DNA of 38,024 bases from VRUE01 sp035605155 (lineage in GTDB: Bacteria > Actinomycetota > Thermoleophilia > Solirubrobacterales > 70-9), in the NCBI GenBank assembly GCA_035605155.1, contig DATNHC010000129.1:1-38024 (forward strand), written 5' to 3'. The position numbers and the translations under genes are program-made. Of the stretch, positions 8,162 through 15,293 are shown one piece after another (the first letter of the stretch is position 1; every line of letters starts with the position of its first letter). The notes under the pieces were generated by a model. The model made no database searches. It was given only the letters and a program-made list of their open reading frames with translations, and was not told where the DNA came from.

Positions 8162-9094
8162 ATGCGGCCGACTGTCTACATCCCCACCCTGCGCGCCGGC
8201 GAGCGGCTCGCCAAGACCGTCGCGGCGCTCGAGGGGCAGGAGCCGCGACCCGAGGTGGTAATCGCCGACAACAGCGAGGAGGGGGCCGGCGCGGCCCTGG
8301 CGCGCGAGCGCTTCCCCTGGGTGCGGGTCGCCGGGTTCGGCGAGAACCTCGGCTTTGGCCGGGCGCTGAACCGCGCGGTGCGCGAGGAGCCCGGCGATCC
8401 GATCGTCTTCCTCAACGACGACGTCACGGTCGAGCCGGGCTTCGTCAGCGGCCTGCTGGAGGCGCTGCGCCCAGAGGTCGACATGGTCGCCGCGGTCCTG
8501 CTGCGCGAGCGCGAGCCCGAGCGGATCGACTCGGCGGGGGTGATCGCCGACCGCACCCTGCTCGGCTTCGACTACCTGAACGGCGAGCCGCTCGAGGCCT
8601 TGGAGGGAGCCGCCGACCCGCTCGGACCCACCGGGGGCGCTGCCCTGTACCGGCGCCGCGCCTTCGAGGCCGTCGGCGGCTTCGACGAGCGGATCTTCCT
8701 CTACTACGAGGACCTCGACCTGGGCCTGCGCCTACGCCGAGCCGGCTCGCGCTGCCGGCTGGCGCCGGCCGCCCGCGGCCTCCACGCCTACTCCGAGACG
8801 ATGGGAGCCAGGACGGCGCGCAAGTACGAGATGACCGGCTGGAGCCGTGGCTACCTGCTGCGCGTCTACGGCTTTGCCGGCCGGCCGGCACTGCTCGCCC
8901 GCGCCCTCGCCGTCGAGGCGGCGATCTGCGCCGGACAGCTCGCCTCACAGCGAACCCTGCGTGGCCTGCGCGGCCGGCTGCGAGGTTGGCGCGACGCCCG
9001 CGAGGTGCCCCAACGCGAGCTTCCCGCCGACGGCCTCAGCGAGATGTCGCTCGCCGAGGCGCTCGCCCTGCGCCGGCGCCGCCACCGGACCTGA
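8162..9094 (+). CDS. Family-2 glycosyltransferase (rhamnosyltransferase-like)
   Basis: A 310-residue GT2 enzyme. It shows VYIPTLRAGERLAKTVAAL and VVIADNSEEGAG in the nucleotide-binding half, then NLGFGRALNRAV and FLNDDVTVEPGF with the acidic metal-binding cluster. FEAVGGFDERIFLYYEDLDL is the acceptor motif. The C-terminal 60 residues are Arg-rich (RTLRGLRGRLRGWRD), possibly a membrane-surface contact. It is most like the WbbL group, as is the transferase at 1563. It lies 3 bp after the previous stop in the same operon. Donor identity is unproven; dTDP-rhamnose is plausible because rmlA and rmlD are in the same locus. Confidence 0.85.
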   Translation: MRPTVYIPTLRAGERLAKTVAALEGQEPRPEVVIADNSEEGAGAALARERFPWVRVAGFGENLGFGRALNRAVREEPGDPIVFLNDDVTVEPGFVSGLLEALRPEVDMVAAVLLREREPERIDSAGVIADRTLLGFDYLNGEPLEALEGAADPLGPTGGAALYRRRAFEAVGGFDERIFLYYEDLDLGLRLRRAGSRCRLAPAARGLHAYSETMGARTARKYEMTGWSRGYLLRVYGFAGRPALLARALAVEAAICAGQLASQRTLRGLRGRLRGWRDAREVPQRELPADGLSEMSLAEALALRRRRHRT

Positions 9095-9102
9095 GCGGCG
9101 GA

Positions 9103-9108
9103 TAGCAT
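9103..9108 (+). promoter_or_regulatory. TANNNT -10 box for the FkbM gene, leaderless type
   Basis: TAGCAT ends 6 nt before the ATG at 9115, inside the 20-bp gap after the glycosyltransferase. It suggests that the methyltransferase can be transcribed separately with no 5' leader. No clear -35 is visible. Confidence 0.4.
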
Positions 9109-9114
9109 CGCCGG

Positions 9115-9858
9115 ATGGCCAACGCCAGAGGCAAGAGCCTCGTCAAGGCGGCGCTGCGCAAGACGGGCTTCGAGCTGCAGCGCTTCGACCCCGAGGGGAG
9201 CTACGCGAAGCAGCGTCAGCGCCTGCTCGACGCGCTGAGCATCGACACCGTGCTCGACGTCGGCGCCCACGCCGGCGAGTTCGGTCAGGCGCTGCGCCAT
9301 GGAGGCTATGGACAGCGAATCCTCTCCTTCGAGCCCCAGGCCGCAATGTTCGAGAGGCTTCGCCAGACGGCAGCCGCCGATCCGCTGTGGGAGTGCCGGA
9401 ACAAGGCCGTGGGAGCCGTCGCAGGCAGCATTGATCTGCATATATCCGGCAACGACGGCTTCAGCAGCTCGATCCGTCAGATGGCAGCGATCCACGAGCA
9501 GGCCGAGCCGATCTCTTCGTACGTCGGCTCCGAAACGGTGGAGGTGATCACCCTCGACGAAGCATTTGGGAGCCCCGAGAACGCCGGTCGCCGCAGGTTG
9601 ATGCTCAAGGCGGATACGCAGGGCTACGAGGCAGAGGTGCTGGAAGGCGCCAGCGCCACGCTTCGAGACTGCCAGCTGGTCGAACTGGAGCTCGTGCTGG
9701 TCGAGCTCTACGACGGCCAGGCGCTGTTCCCGGAGCTGGTCGAGCGCATGCGTGACCACGGCTTGCTGCTCACCGCGGTCGAGTCTGGATTCAGGGACCC
9801 GCGAACGTCGGAGCTACTTCAGATCGACGGCCTCTTCGTCCGCGCCGATCGCGGCTGA
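9115..9858 (+). CDS. FkbM-family SAM-dependent methyltransferase
   Basis: A 247-residue class I methyltransferase of the FkbM group, which commonly O-methylates sugars in polysaccharide and glycolipid loci. Motif I is VLDVGAHAGEFGQAL (about residues 46-60). SFEPQAAMFERLRQ is the acidic ribose-binding motif. LKADTQGYEAEVLEGA is the characteristic FkbM D-x-Q-G-x-E core, and LVELELVLVELYDGQ follows. The last 45 bp overlap the end of a convergent gene on the other strand. It closes the first plus-strand run and probably decorates the glycan built by the preceding transferases; the methylated hydroxyl is not predictable. Confidence 0.85.
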   Translation: MANARGKSLVKAALRKTGFELQRFDPEGSYAKQRQRLLDALSIDTVLDVGAHAGEFGQALRHGGYGQRILSFEPQAAMFERLRQTAAADPLWECRNKAVGAVAGSIDLHISGNDGFSSSIRQMAAIHEQAEPISSYVGSETVEVITLDEAFGSPENAGRRRLMLKADTQGYEAEVLEGASATLRDCQLVELELVLVELYDGQALFPELVERMRDHGLLLTAVESGFRDPRTSELLQIDGLFVRADRG

Positions 9859-10593
9859 ATCGCCCTCTCGCACGATCCCGATCATCCCCTTCTGCGCGGC
9901 TGACTCAAGCGCCGATATCGCCCTATCGCCTCGCGCTACGAAGGCGGACCCCCGCCGCGAACCCGTCTCCTCAGAGGGTGGGGCCGTGGGATAGGCAAGT
10001 AGGGCATCAGCGGGAAGGTCGATCCCTGCAGCCGAGAGCGGTATCCCCGCATAGATGTCGTAGCCGTAGCCAGGCGCTCCCGGGACGTGGAAGTCATCGA
10101 TCACCGCGACGACCTCCTCCCAGTTGCCGAAGAGACAATCGAGCTCTTCGGCGAGCGGAACCCGCTCCTCCCAGTGGGCGTCCAGATAGGCCATCGGTCG
10201 CTCGACGGCGCCCTTGTCTGCCAGGTGCTGGATCCCGGCAACCGAATCGCCGCAGATCATGGTCACGTTCTCCGCCCTGCGCAGCGCCCGGCGCGCAACC
10301 GCTTGAAAGCCGGGGTTGACCTCGACGGTGTACGTATCGAGACCGAAGCCGGAGAGATACTTGGTCGTCGACGCGACGAACGTGCCCGTCTCGACGAACG
10401 CGGTCGGCGAGAACTGCTCGACCAGCAGCTCGAAGGCCTCGCGCCGCAGCACCTGACCGTTGAACGGCTCGCTGAAGCCCGGCCAAGGAGGGTTCCGGCT
10501 CCAACGCAGGCGTCGCAGGAGAGCCTTACGGCCCTTGACCGCCTCCACCAGTTGCTGCGGGCCGGTGCGTGGCTCGAGCCGTTCGACGATCAT
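9814..10593 (-). CDS. Methyltransferase-like protein with a VETGT motif I
   Basis: A 259-residue protein, probably a class I SAM-binding fold. AFVETGTFVASTTKYLSGFG looks like motif I of TylF/FkbM-like enzymes, where acidic-glycine residues bind SAM. YTVEVNPGFQAVARRAL fits motif II. MAYLDAHWEERVPLAEELDCLF and VVAVIDDFHVPG fit the catalytic strand with Asp residues. It is transcribed against the flanking glycan genes, and its 3' end overlaps the FkbM gene tail-to-tail by 45 bp. A TAGGGT box lies 9 nt before its ATG. A role in glycan methylation is inferred from context only; it could also be a non-methyltransferase member of this fold. Confidence 0.65.
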   Translation of the reverse strand: MIVERLEPRTGPQQLVEAVKGRKALLRRLRWSRNPPWPGFSEPFNGQVLRREAFELLVEQFSPTAFVETGTFVASTTKYLSGFGLDTYTVEVNPGFQAVARRALRRAENVTMICGDSVAGIQHLADKGAVERPMAYLDAHWEERVPLAEELDCLFGNWEEVVAVIDDFHVPGAPGYGYDIYAGIPLSAAGIDLPADALLAYPTAPPSEETGSRRGSAFVARGDRAISALESAAQKGMIGIVREGDSAAIGADEEAVDLK

Positions 10594-10602
10594 CGGCCCG
10601 AA

Positions 10603-10608
10603 ACCCTA
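10603..10608 (-). promoter_or_regulatory. TANNNT -10 box for the 9814-10593 gene
   Basis: On the minus strand TAGGGT ends 9 nt before the ATG at 10593, which predicts a leaderless or near-leaderless transcript. It lies in the 84-bp divergent gap shared with the GDP-mannose epimerase gene. Confidence 0.4.
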
Positions 10609-10662
10609 CCCATGAGGGCGACGGGGCCCTTCGGTGGCCATTCGTCGGGCCTGCTCGAACCG

Positions 10663-10668
10663 TAAGAT
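10663..10668 (+). promoter_or_regulatory. TANNNT -10 box for the second glycan operon
   Basis: TAAGAT ends 9 nt before the ATG at 10678. It is the only candidate promoter before the five-gene operon 10678-15281. The -35 position (about 10640-10645, ATTCGT) is a poor match. Confidence 0.42.
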
Positions 10669-10677
10669 GCCGAGCCG

Positions 10678-11679
10678 ATGCCTTTGGCAGGTTCAAGCAA
10701 ACCGGTGCTCGTCACCGGCGGCGGCGGCTTCATCGGCGGGCATCTCGTCGCCGAGCTCCTGCGCCAGGGGCGCGAGGTGCGCTCGGTCGACTGCAAGCCG
10801 CTCGGGGAGTGGCACCAGACCTTCGAGGACGCCGACAACCGCGTCCTCGACGTCTCCCTGCTGGAGGCGGCCCAGGAGGCGGTCGATGGCGTCGGCGAGG
10901 TCTTCAACCTCGCCGCCGACATGGGCGGCATGGGCTTCATCGAGGGCAACAAGGCCCTCTGCATGCTCTCCGTGCTGCCTTCGACCCACGTCCTGATCGC
11001 AGCCCGCGACGCTGGCGTGGAGCGCTTCTTCTACTCCTCCTCGGCCTGTGTCTACGCGGCCGAGAAGCAGGAGACGCCCGAGGTCCCCGCGCTGCGCGAG
11101 GCCGACGCCTACCCGGCGATGCCGGAGGACGGCTACGGCTGGGAGAAGCTCTTCAGCGAGCGCATGTGCCGTCACTTCATGGAGGACTTCGGCCTCGAGA
11201 CCCGCGTCGCCCGCTACCACAACGTCTACGGCCCGGAGGGGACCTGGACCGGCGGCCGCGAGAAGGCACCGGCGGCGATCTGCCGCAAGGTGGCCGAAGC
11301 GGCGCTGAGCGGCAGCGGCCAGATCGAGATCTGGGGCGACGGCAAGCAGACCCGCAGCTTCATGTACATCGACGACTGCGTGCAGGGCACGCTGACGATC
11401 GCCGCGGGGCCGCGGATCGACCCGATCAACCTGGGCAGCTCCGAGCTGGTCACGATCGACAGCCTGGTCGACATCGTCGAGGGCATCGCTGGCGTGAAGC
11501 TCAAGCGCAGCTACAAGCTCGACGCGCCGCAGGGGGTGCGGGGTCGCAACAGCGACAACACGCTGATCGAGCAGACCTATGGCTGGCAGCCATCGATCTC
11601 TCTGCGCGAGGGGCTCGAGAAGACCTATGCCTGGGTCCATCGGCAGGTGGAGCGCGAGCTGGCGAGAAACGCCGCCTGA
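10678..11679 (+). CDS. GDP-mannose 3,5-epimerase (GME)
   Basis: The enzyme converts GDP-D-mannose to GDP-L-galactose (and GDP-L-gulose) using bound NAD. It is an extended SDR of 333 residues. VLVTGGGGFIGGHL binds NAD. FNLAADMGGMGFIEGNKAL is the strongly conserved block I recall from plant GME. C124 in SSACVY, Y153/K157 in GYGWEKL and K196 in GGREKAPAA match the known catalytic Cys, Tyr/Lys and Lys of Arabidopsis GME. RSFMYIDDCVQG and GVRGRNSDNTLI are also family signatures. It heads an operon with a methyltransferase that starts on the base after its stop. It implies an L-galactose or L-gulose type sugar, or a derivative, in the surface glycan. Confidence 0.86.
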   Translation: MPLAGSSKPVLVTGGGGFIGGHLVAELLRQGREVRSVDCKPLGEWHQTFEDADNRVLDVSLLEAAQEAVDGVGEVFNLAADMGGMGFIEGNKALCMLSVLPSTHVLIAARDAGVERFFYSSSACVYAAEKQETPEVPALREADAYPAMPEDGYGWEKLFSERMCRHFMEDFGLETRVARYHNVYGPEGTWTGGREKAPAAICRKVAEAALSGSGQIEIWGDGKQTRSFMYIDDCVQGTLTIAAGPRIDPINLGSSELVTIDSLVDIVEGIAGVKLKRSYKLDAPQGVRGRNSDNTLIEQTYGWQPSISLREGLEKTYAWVHRQVERELARNAA

Positions 11680-12324
11680 ATGAACTACGAGCGTCTCTAC
11701 GCATACCGCTTCCGCGACATCGACCAGAGCGCCCGCCTGCGGGTCTGGGAGGAGATCGCCCCCCATGTCCACGGCCTGATGGGCTCGCCCGAGACGGTGC
11801 TCGACGCGGCCGCGGGGCGGGGAGAGTTCATCTGCTCGATACCGGCCGCTGAGCGCTGGGCGGTCGACGAGGTCGCCTATCCGGAGGCGGAGGGCGATGC
11901 GGGCGTCAAGGTCGTGACCGCGAAGATCATGGACGCCGAGCTGCCCAGCGAGCACTTCGACGGGGTCTTCGCCTCCAACTTCCTCGAGCACCTGCATGAC
12001 CAGGAGGCGATCTCCCAGTTCCTCGAACGGATGCGCGGGGCGATGAAGGCCGGCGGCCGGATCGCGATCATGGGGCCGAACTACCGCTACTGCGCCAAGG
12101 AGTACTGGGACTGCGCCGACCACTACGTGGCGCTGACCCACGTGGCGATCGCCGAGCATCTCTACGCGGCGGGGTTCGAGCCCGAACGGATCGTCCCCCG
12201 CTACCTGCCCTACTCCTTCCGCGGCATCCTGCCGCCCTCGCCGCGACTCACCGGCCTCTACCTGCGCACGCCCCTCGCCTGGAAGCTGCTCGGCAAGCAG
12301 TTCCTGGTGATCGGCCGCCGCTGA
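11680..12324 (+). CDS. Class I SAM-dependent methyltransferase (type 11-like)
   Basis: A 214-residue small-molecule methyltransferase. VLDAAAGRGEFICSI (about residues 41-55) is motif I. FDGVFASNFLEHL matches the motif IV/post-I region of Methyltransf_11. GGRIAIMGPNYRYCAKEYWD follows with a conserved aromatic stretch near the substrate pocket. The ATG directly abuts the stop of the GDP-mannose epimerase gene, so they are translated together. It may act on a nucleotide sugar or on a glycan intermediate made by the same operon. The substrate is unknown. Confidence 0.8.
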   Translation: MNYERLYAYRFRDIDQSARLRVWEEIAPHVHGLMGSPETVLDAAAGRGEFICSIPAAERWAVDEVAYPEAEGDAGVKVVTAKIMDAELPSEHFDGVFASNFLEHLHDQEAISQFLERMRGAMKAGGRIAIMGPNYRYCAKEYWDCADHYVALTHVAIAEHLYAAGFEPERIVPRYLPYSFRGILPPSPRLTGLYLRTPLAWKLLGKQFLVIGRR

Positions 12325-12327
12325 GCT

Positions 12328-13395
12328 GTGCGGGTCCTGATCACCGGGGGCGCTGGGTTCGTCGGCGGCAACCTCGCGGTCGCCCTCGCCGAGCGCCATC
12401 CCGAGTGGCAGGTCGTCGCTCTCGACAACCTGATGCGGCGCGGCTCGGAGCTCAACCTGCCGCGCCTGCGCGAGGCCGGGATCGAGTTCGTCCACGGCGA
12501 CGTGCGCGAGCCGGCCGACCTGGGCGGGGCAGGTGCCTTCGAAGCGATCGTCGAGTGCTCGGCCGAGCCCTCGGTCCTGGCCGGCTTCGCCGACACCTCC
12601 TACTCGGTTCAGACCAACCTGCTCGGCGCCTTCAACTGCCTCGAGCGAGCGCGGGCCGAGGGGGCCTTCCTCGTCTTCCTCTCGACCAGCCGCGTCTACC
12701 CGGTGGACCCCCAGCTGGGGCTGGAGCTGGAGGAGGCGGAGACGCGTTTCGAGCTGGCCGCCGAGCAGCCGGTCGCCGGGGCCAGCTCGGCGGGCATCGC
12801 TGAGGACTTCCCGATGGCGGGAGCGCGGACCCTCTACGGAGCCACCAAGCTCTCCGCCGAGCACCTGATCGAGGAGTACGCCGAGGCCTTCGACCTGCGC
12901 GCCGTGACCAACCGCTGCGGCGTCGTCGCCGGACCCTGGCAGATGGGCAAGGTCGACCAGGGGGTCTTCTCCTGGTGGCTGCTCAGCCACCTCTTCGACC
13001 GCCCGCTCTCCTACATCGGCTACGGCGGCTCGGGCAAGCAGGTGCGCGACCTGCTCCACGTCGACGACTTGGTCGACCTGGTCGACCTGCAGCTCGGCGA
13101 TCCCGAGTCCTGGAGCGGCGTCACCGCCAACGTCGGCGGCGGTCGCGAGGGCAGCCTCTCGCTGCTGGAGACGACCGAGATCTGCCGCGAGCTGACCGGC
13201 AACGAGGTGCCGATCGGCGCCGAGAGCGAGACCCGATCCGGCGACGTTCCCGTCTACCTGAGCGACTGCGCGCTGCTGCATTCTCTAACCTCGTGGCGCC
13301 CGAGTCGCGGCCCACGCGACGTCCTCGCCGATCTGCTCGCCTGGTCGGCCGCGCACGAGGACGAGCTGCGCGCGGCGCTGGGTTTCGAGCGATAG
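12328..13395 (+). CDS. CDP-paratose/tyvelose 2-epimerase-like SDR, paralogue A
   Basis: A 355-residue extended SDR. VLITGGAGFVGGNLAVAL binds NAD. LSTSRVYPVDPQ holds the catalytic Ser/Thr, and Y170/K174 in LYGATKLSAEH are the catalytic pair. RCGVVAGPWQMGKVDQGVFSWW and GYGGSGKQVRDLLHVDDLVDL strongly resemble Salmonella and Yersinia CDP-tyvelose 2-epimerase (RfbE). That enzyme inverts C2 of a CDP-dideoxyhexose through a keto intermediate. No CDP-sugar synthesis genes (ddhA/ddhB) are visible in the window, so the real substrate may be a different nucleotide sugar. The start is the GTG at 12328, 3 bp after the previous stop. A second relative follows at 13417. Confidence 0.75.
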   Translation: MRVLITGGAGFVGGNLAVALAERHPEWQVVALDNLMRRGSELNLPRLREAGIEFVHGDVREPADLGGAGAFEAIVECSAEPSVLAGFADTSYSVQTNLLGAFNCLERARAEGAFLVFLSTSRVYPVDPQLGLELEEAETRFELAAEQPVAGASSAGIAEDFPMAGARTLYGATKLSAEHLIEEYAEAFDLRAVTNRCGVVAGPWQMGKVDQGVFSWWLLSHLFDRPLSYIGYGGSGKQVRDLLHVDDLVDLVDLQLGDPESWSGVTANVGGGREGSLSLLETTEICRELTGNEVPIGAESETRSGDVPVYLSDCALLHSLTSWRPSRGPRDVLADLLAWSAAHEDELRAALGFER

Positions 13396-13416
13396 CCAGA
13401 GGAAACACGGATAGCG

Positions 13417-14490
13417 ATGCCAAAGGCGATAGTCACAGGGTCCGGCGGGTTGATCGGCTCCGAGTCGGTCACCAGGCTGGTCGAGGCCGGCTACGACGCG
13501 ATCGGAATCGAGAACGACACCCGCGCCGTCCTCTTCGGCCCCGAGGCCTCGACCGCCCAGGTCACCGAGCGGCTCAACCGCGAGCTCGCCGAGTTCCGCA
13601 CGGCCGACCTCGACATCCGCGACGCGGAGGGCATCGACCGCGTCTTCGCCGAGGCTGGCAAGCAGATCGAGCTCGTCGTCCACACCGCCGCGCAGCCCTC
13701 GCACGACTGGGCGGCAAGCGATCCGCAGGCGGACTTCGGGATAAACGCCAACGGCACGCTCAACCTGCTCGAGGCGACCCGCCAGCACTGCCCCGAGGCG
13801 ACCTTCGTCTTCACCTCGACCAACAAGGTCTATGGCGATACCCCCAACCACCTGCCGCTGGAAGAGCTCGAGACGCGGCTCGAGCTGCCGGAGGACCACC
13901 GGTGGTTCGGCGGCATCGACACGACGATGTCGATCGACTCGACCCTGCACTCGCTCTTCGGCGCCTCCAAGGCGGCCGCCGACCTGCTCGTGCAGGAGTA
14001 CGGGCGCTACTTCGAGATGCCCACCGTCTGCTTCCGCGGCGGCTGCCTCACCGGCCCCAACCACGCCGGCGCGCAGCTGCACGGCTTCCTCGCCTACCTG
14101 ATGAAGTGCACGGTCACCGGCGACCCCTACACGGTCTTCGGCTACGAGGGCAAGCAGGTGCGCGACAACGTGCACAGCGCCGACCTCGTCGACGCCTTCC
14201 TGCTCTTCCACGAGAGCCCTCGCGCCGCGGCGGTCTACAACATCGGCGGCGGTCGCGAGAACGCCTGCTCGATGCTGGAGGCGATCTCCCTCTGCGAGCG
14301 GATCGCCGAGCGCGACCTGCGTTGGGAGATGAGCGACCAAGCGCGGATCGGCGACCACCGCTGGTGGATCAGCGACCTCGACCAGTTCGGTGACGATTAC
14401 GGCGGCTGGCGCCCGAAGCGCGACCTGGAGACGATCCTGCGGGAGATTTACGAGGCCAACGCCGAGCGCTGGGCCTCGACCCCGGCATGA
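13417..14490 (+). CDS. CDP-paratose-2-epimerase-like SDR, paralogue B, with Phe in place of the catalytic Tyr
   Basis: A 357-residue NAD-dependent epimerase/dehydratase family member. AIVTGSGGLIGSESV is the dinucleotide loop. FTSTNKVYGDTPNHLP matches the RfbE-like group. CFRGGCLTGPNHAGAQLHGF and FGYEGKQVRDNVHSADLVDA confirm the subfamily. The usual YxxxK is here LFGASKAAAD, that is F181xxxK185, so the canonical acid/base Tyr is absent. I recall this F-form in other members of the same subfamily, so it is unlikely to be a sequencing error. AGAGGAAA about 15 nt upstream may serve as ribosome binding site. The stop overlaps the following glycosyltransferase by 4 bp (ATGA). Function: a nucleotide-sugar isomerase or a non-catalytic partner of the 12328 gene. 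Confidence 0.72.
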   Translation: MPKAIVTGSGGLIGSESVTRLVEAGYDAIGIENDTRAVLFGPEASTAQVTERLNRELAEFRTADLDIRDAEGIDRVFAEAGKQIELVVHTAAQPSHDWAASDPQADFGINANGTLNLLEATRQHCPEATFVFTSTNKVYGDTPNHLPLEELETRLELPEDHRWFGGIDTTMSIDSTLHSLFGASKAAADLLVQEYGRYFEMPTVCFRGGCLTGPNHAGAQLHGFLAYLMKCTVTGDPYTVFGYEGKQVRDNVHSADLVDAFLLFHESPRAAAVYNIGGGRENACSMLEAISLCERIAERDLRWEMSDQARIGDHRWWISDLDQFGDDYGGWRPKRDLETILREIYEANAERWASTPA

Positions 14491-15281
14491 AGCTCTCCGT
14501 CGTCATCCCCGCCCACAACGAGGAGGGAACGGTCGCGGAGACCGTCGAAGGGCTCGTCGCGACGCTCTCGCGCGAGGGCATCGAGCATGAGCTGATCGTC
14601 GTCGACGACTCGAGCACCGACCGCACCGCGGCAACGGTCGAGCAGATCAGCGCCGAGCACCCCCAGGTGCGCTGTCTGCCCTCGCCATACCCCAACGGCT
14701 TCGGCTTCGCGGTGCGGGCCGGGCTCGAGGCATTCGAGGGGGACGCGGTGGCGATCGTGATGGCCGACGGCTCGGACAGCCCGCAGGATCTGGTCTCCTA
14801 CCAGCGGCTGCTCGAAGAGGGCTACGAGTGCGCCTTCGGATCGCGCTTCCTCCACGACTCGAACGTTGTCGACTACCCGCGCTCGAAGCTGATCATGAAC
14901 AGGATCGTCAACCTCGGCATCCGCGTTCTCTTTCGTCACGGGTACAACGACACGACCAACGCCTTCAAGGCTTACCGGCGCGAGGTGATCGAGAACGTCA
15001 AACCGTTCCTCTCGCATCACTTCAACCTCACGGTCGAGCTGCCGCTGAAGGCTGTCGTGCGCGGCTACAGCTACGGGATCGTGCCGATCTCCTGGACCAA
15101 TCGCAAGGCCGGTGTCTCCAAGCTCGCGCTCAACGAGATGGGCAGCCGCTACCTCTTCATCGTCCTCTATGTCTTCTTGGAGCACCACCTAAGCCGTGGC
15201 GACTACCGGCGCGATGGCCGACCCGCCGTCCGCCCCAGAGGCATCTGGCGTGCTGGGCGGACCCGAAGCCTGCGACGTTGA
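14487..15281 (+). CDS. Family-2 glycosyltransferase, DPM1-like
   Basis: A 264-residue GT2 protein resembling dolichyl/polyprenyl-phosphate mannose synthases. It begins MKLSVVIPAHNEEGTVAETV and has ELIVVDDSSTDRT. GFGFAVRAGLEAFEGDAVAIVMADGSDSPQDL carries the metal-binding Asp cluster. CAFGSRFLHDSNVVDYPRSKLIMNRI is the membrane-proximal loop. It lacks the C-terminal GtrA-like helices found in many relatives; the last 30 residues are Arg-rich. It may load a sugar on polyprenyl phosphate or initiate a side chain. It is translationally coupled to the epimerase before it and converges on the minus-strand gene ending at 15294, leaving only 12 bp between them. Confidence 0.8.
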   Translation: MKLSVVIPAHNEEGTVAETVEGLVATLSREGIEHELIVVDDSSTDRTAATVEQISAEHPQVRCLPSPYPNGFGFAVRAGLEAFEGDAVAIVMADGSDSPQDLVSYQRLLEEGYECAFGSRFLHDSNVVDYPRSKLIMNRIVNLGIRVLFRHGYNDTTNAFKAYRREVIENVKPFLSHHFNLTVELPLKAVVRGYSYGIVPISWTNRKAGVSKLALNEMGSRYLFIVLYVFLEHHLSRGDYRRDGRPAVRPRGIWRAGRTRSLRR

Positions 15282-15293
15282 CCCAGGCCGCGA

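Noticed and set aside
10693..13281. A long minus-strand open frame (about 860 codons) opposite the epimerase and methyltransferase genes
   Set aside because: Its product is a Val/Ala/Gly/Asp/Arg-rich string without motifs, and it is the antisense shadow of three well-supported genes, a common artefact of high-GC coding DNA.
12328..14490. The two adjacent epimerases as a recent tandem duplication
   Set aside because: They share family motifs but differ throughout, including the catalytic Tyr and the N-terminal third, so any duplication is ancient.
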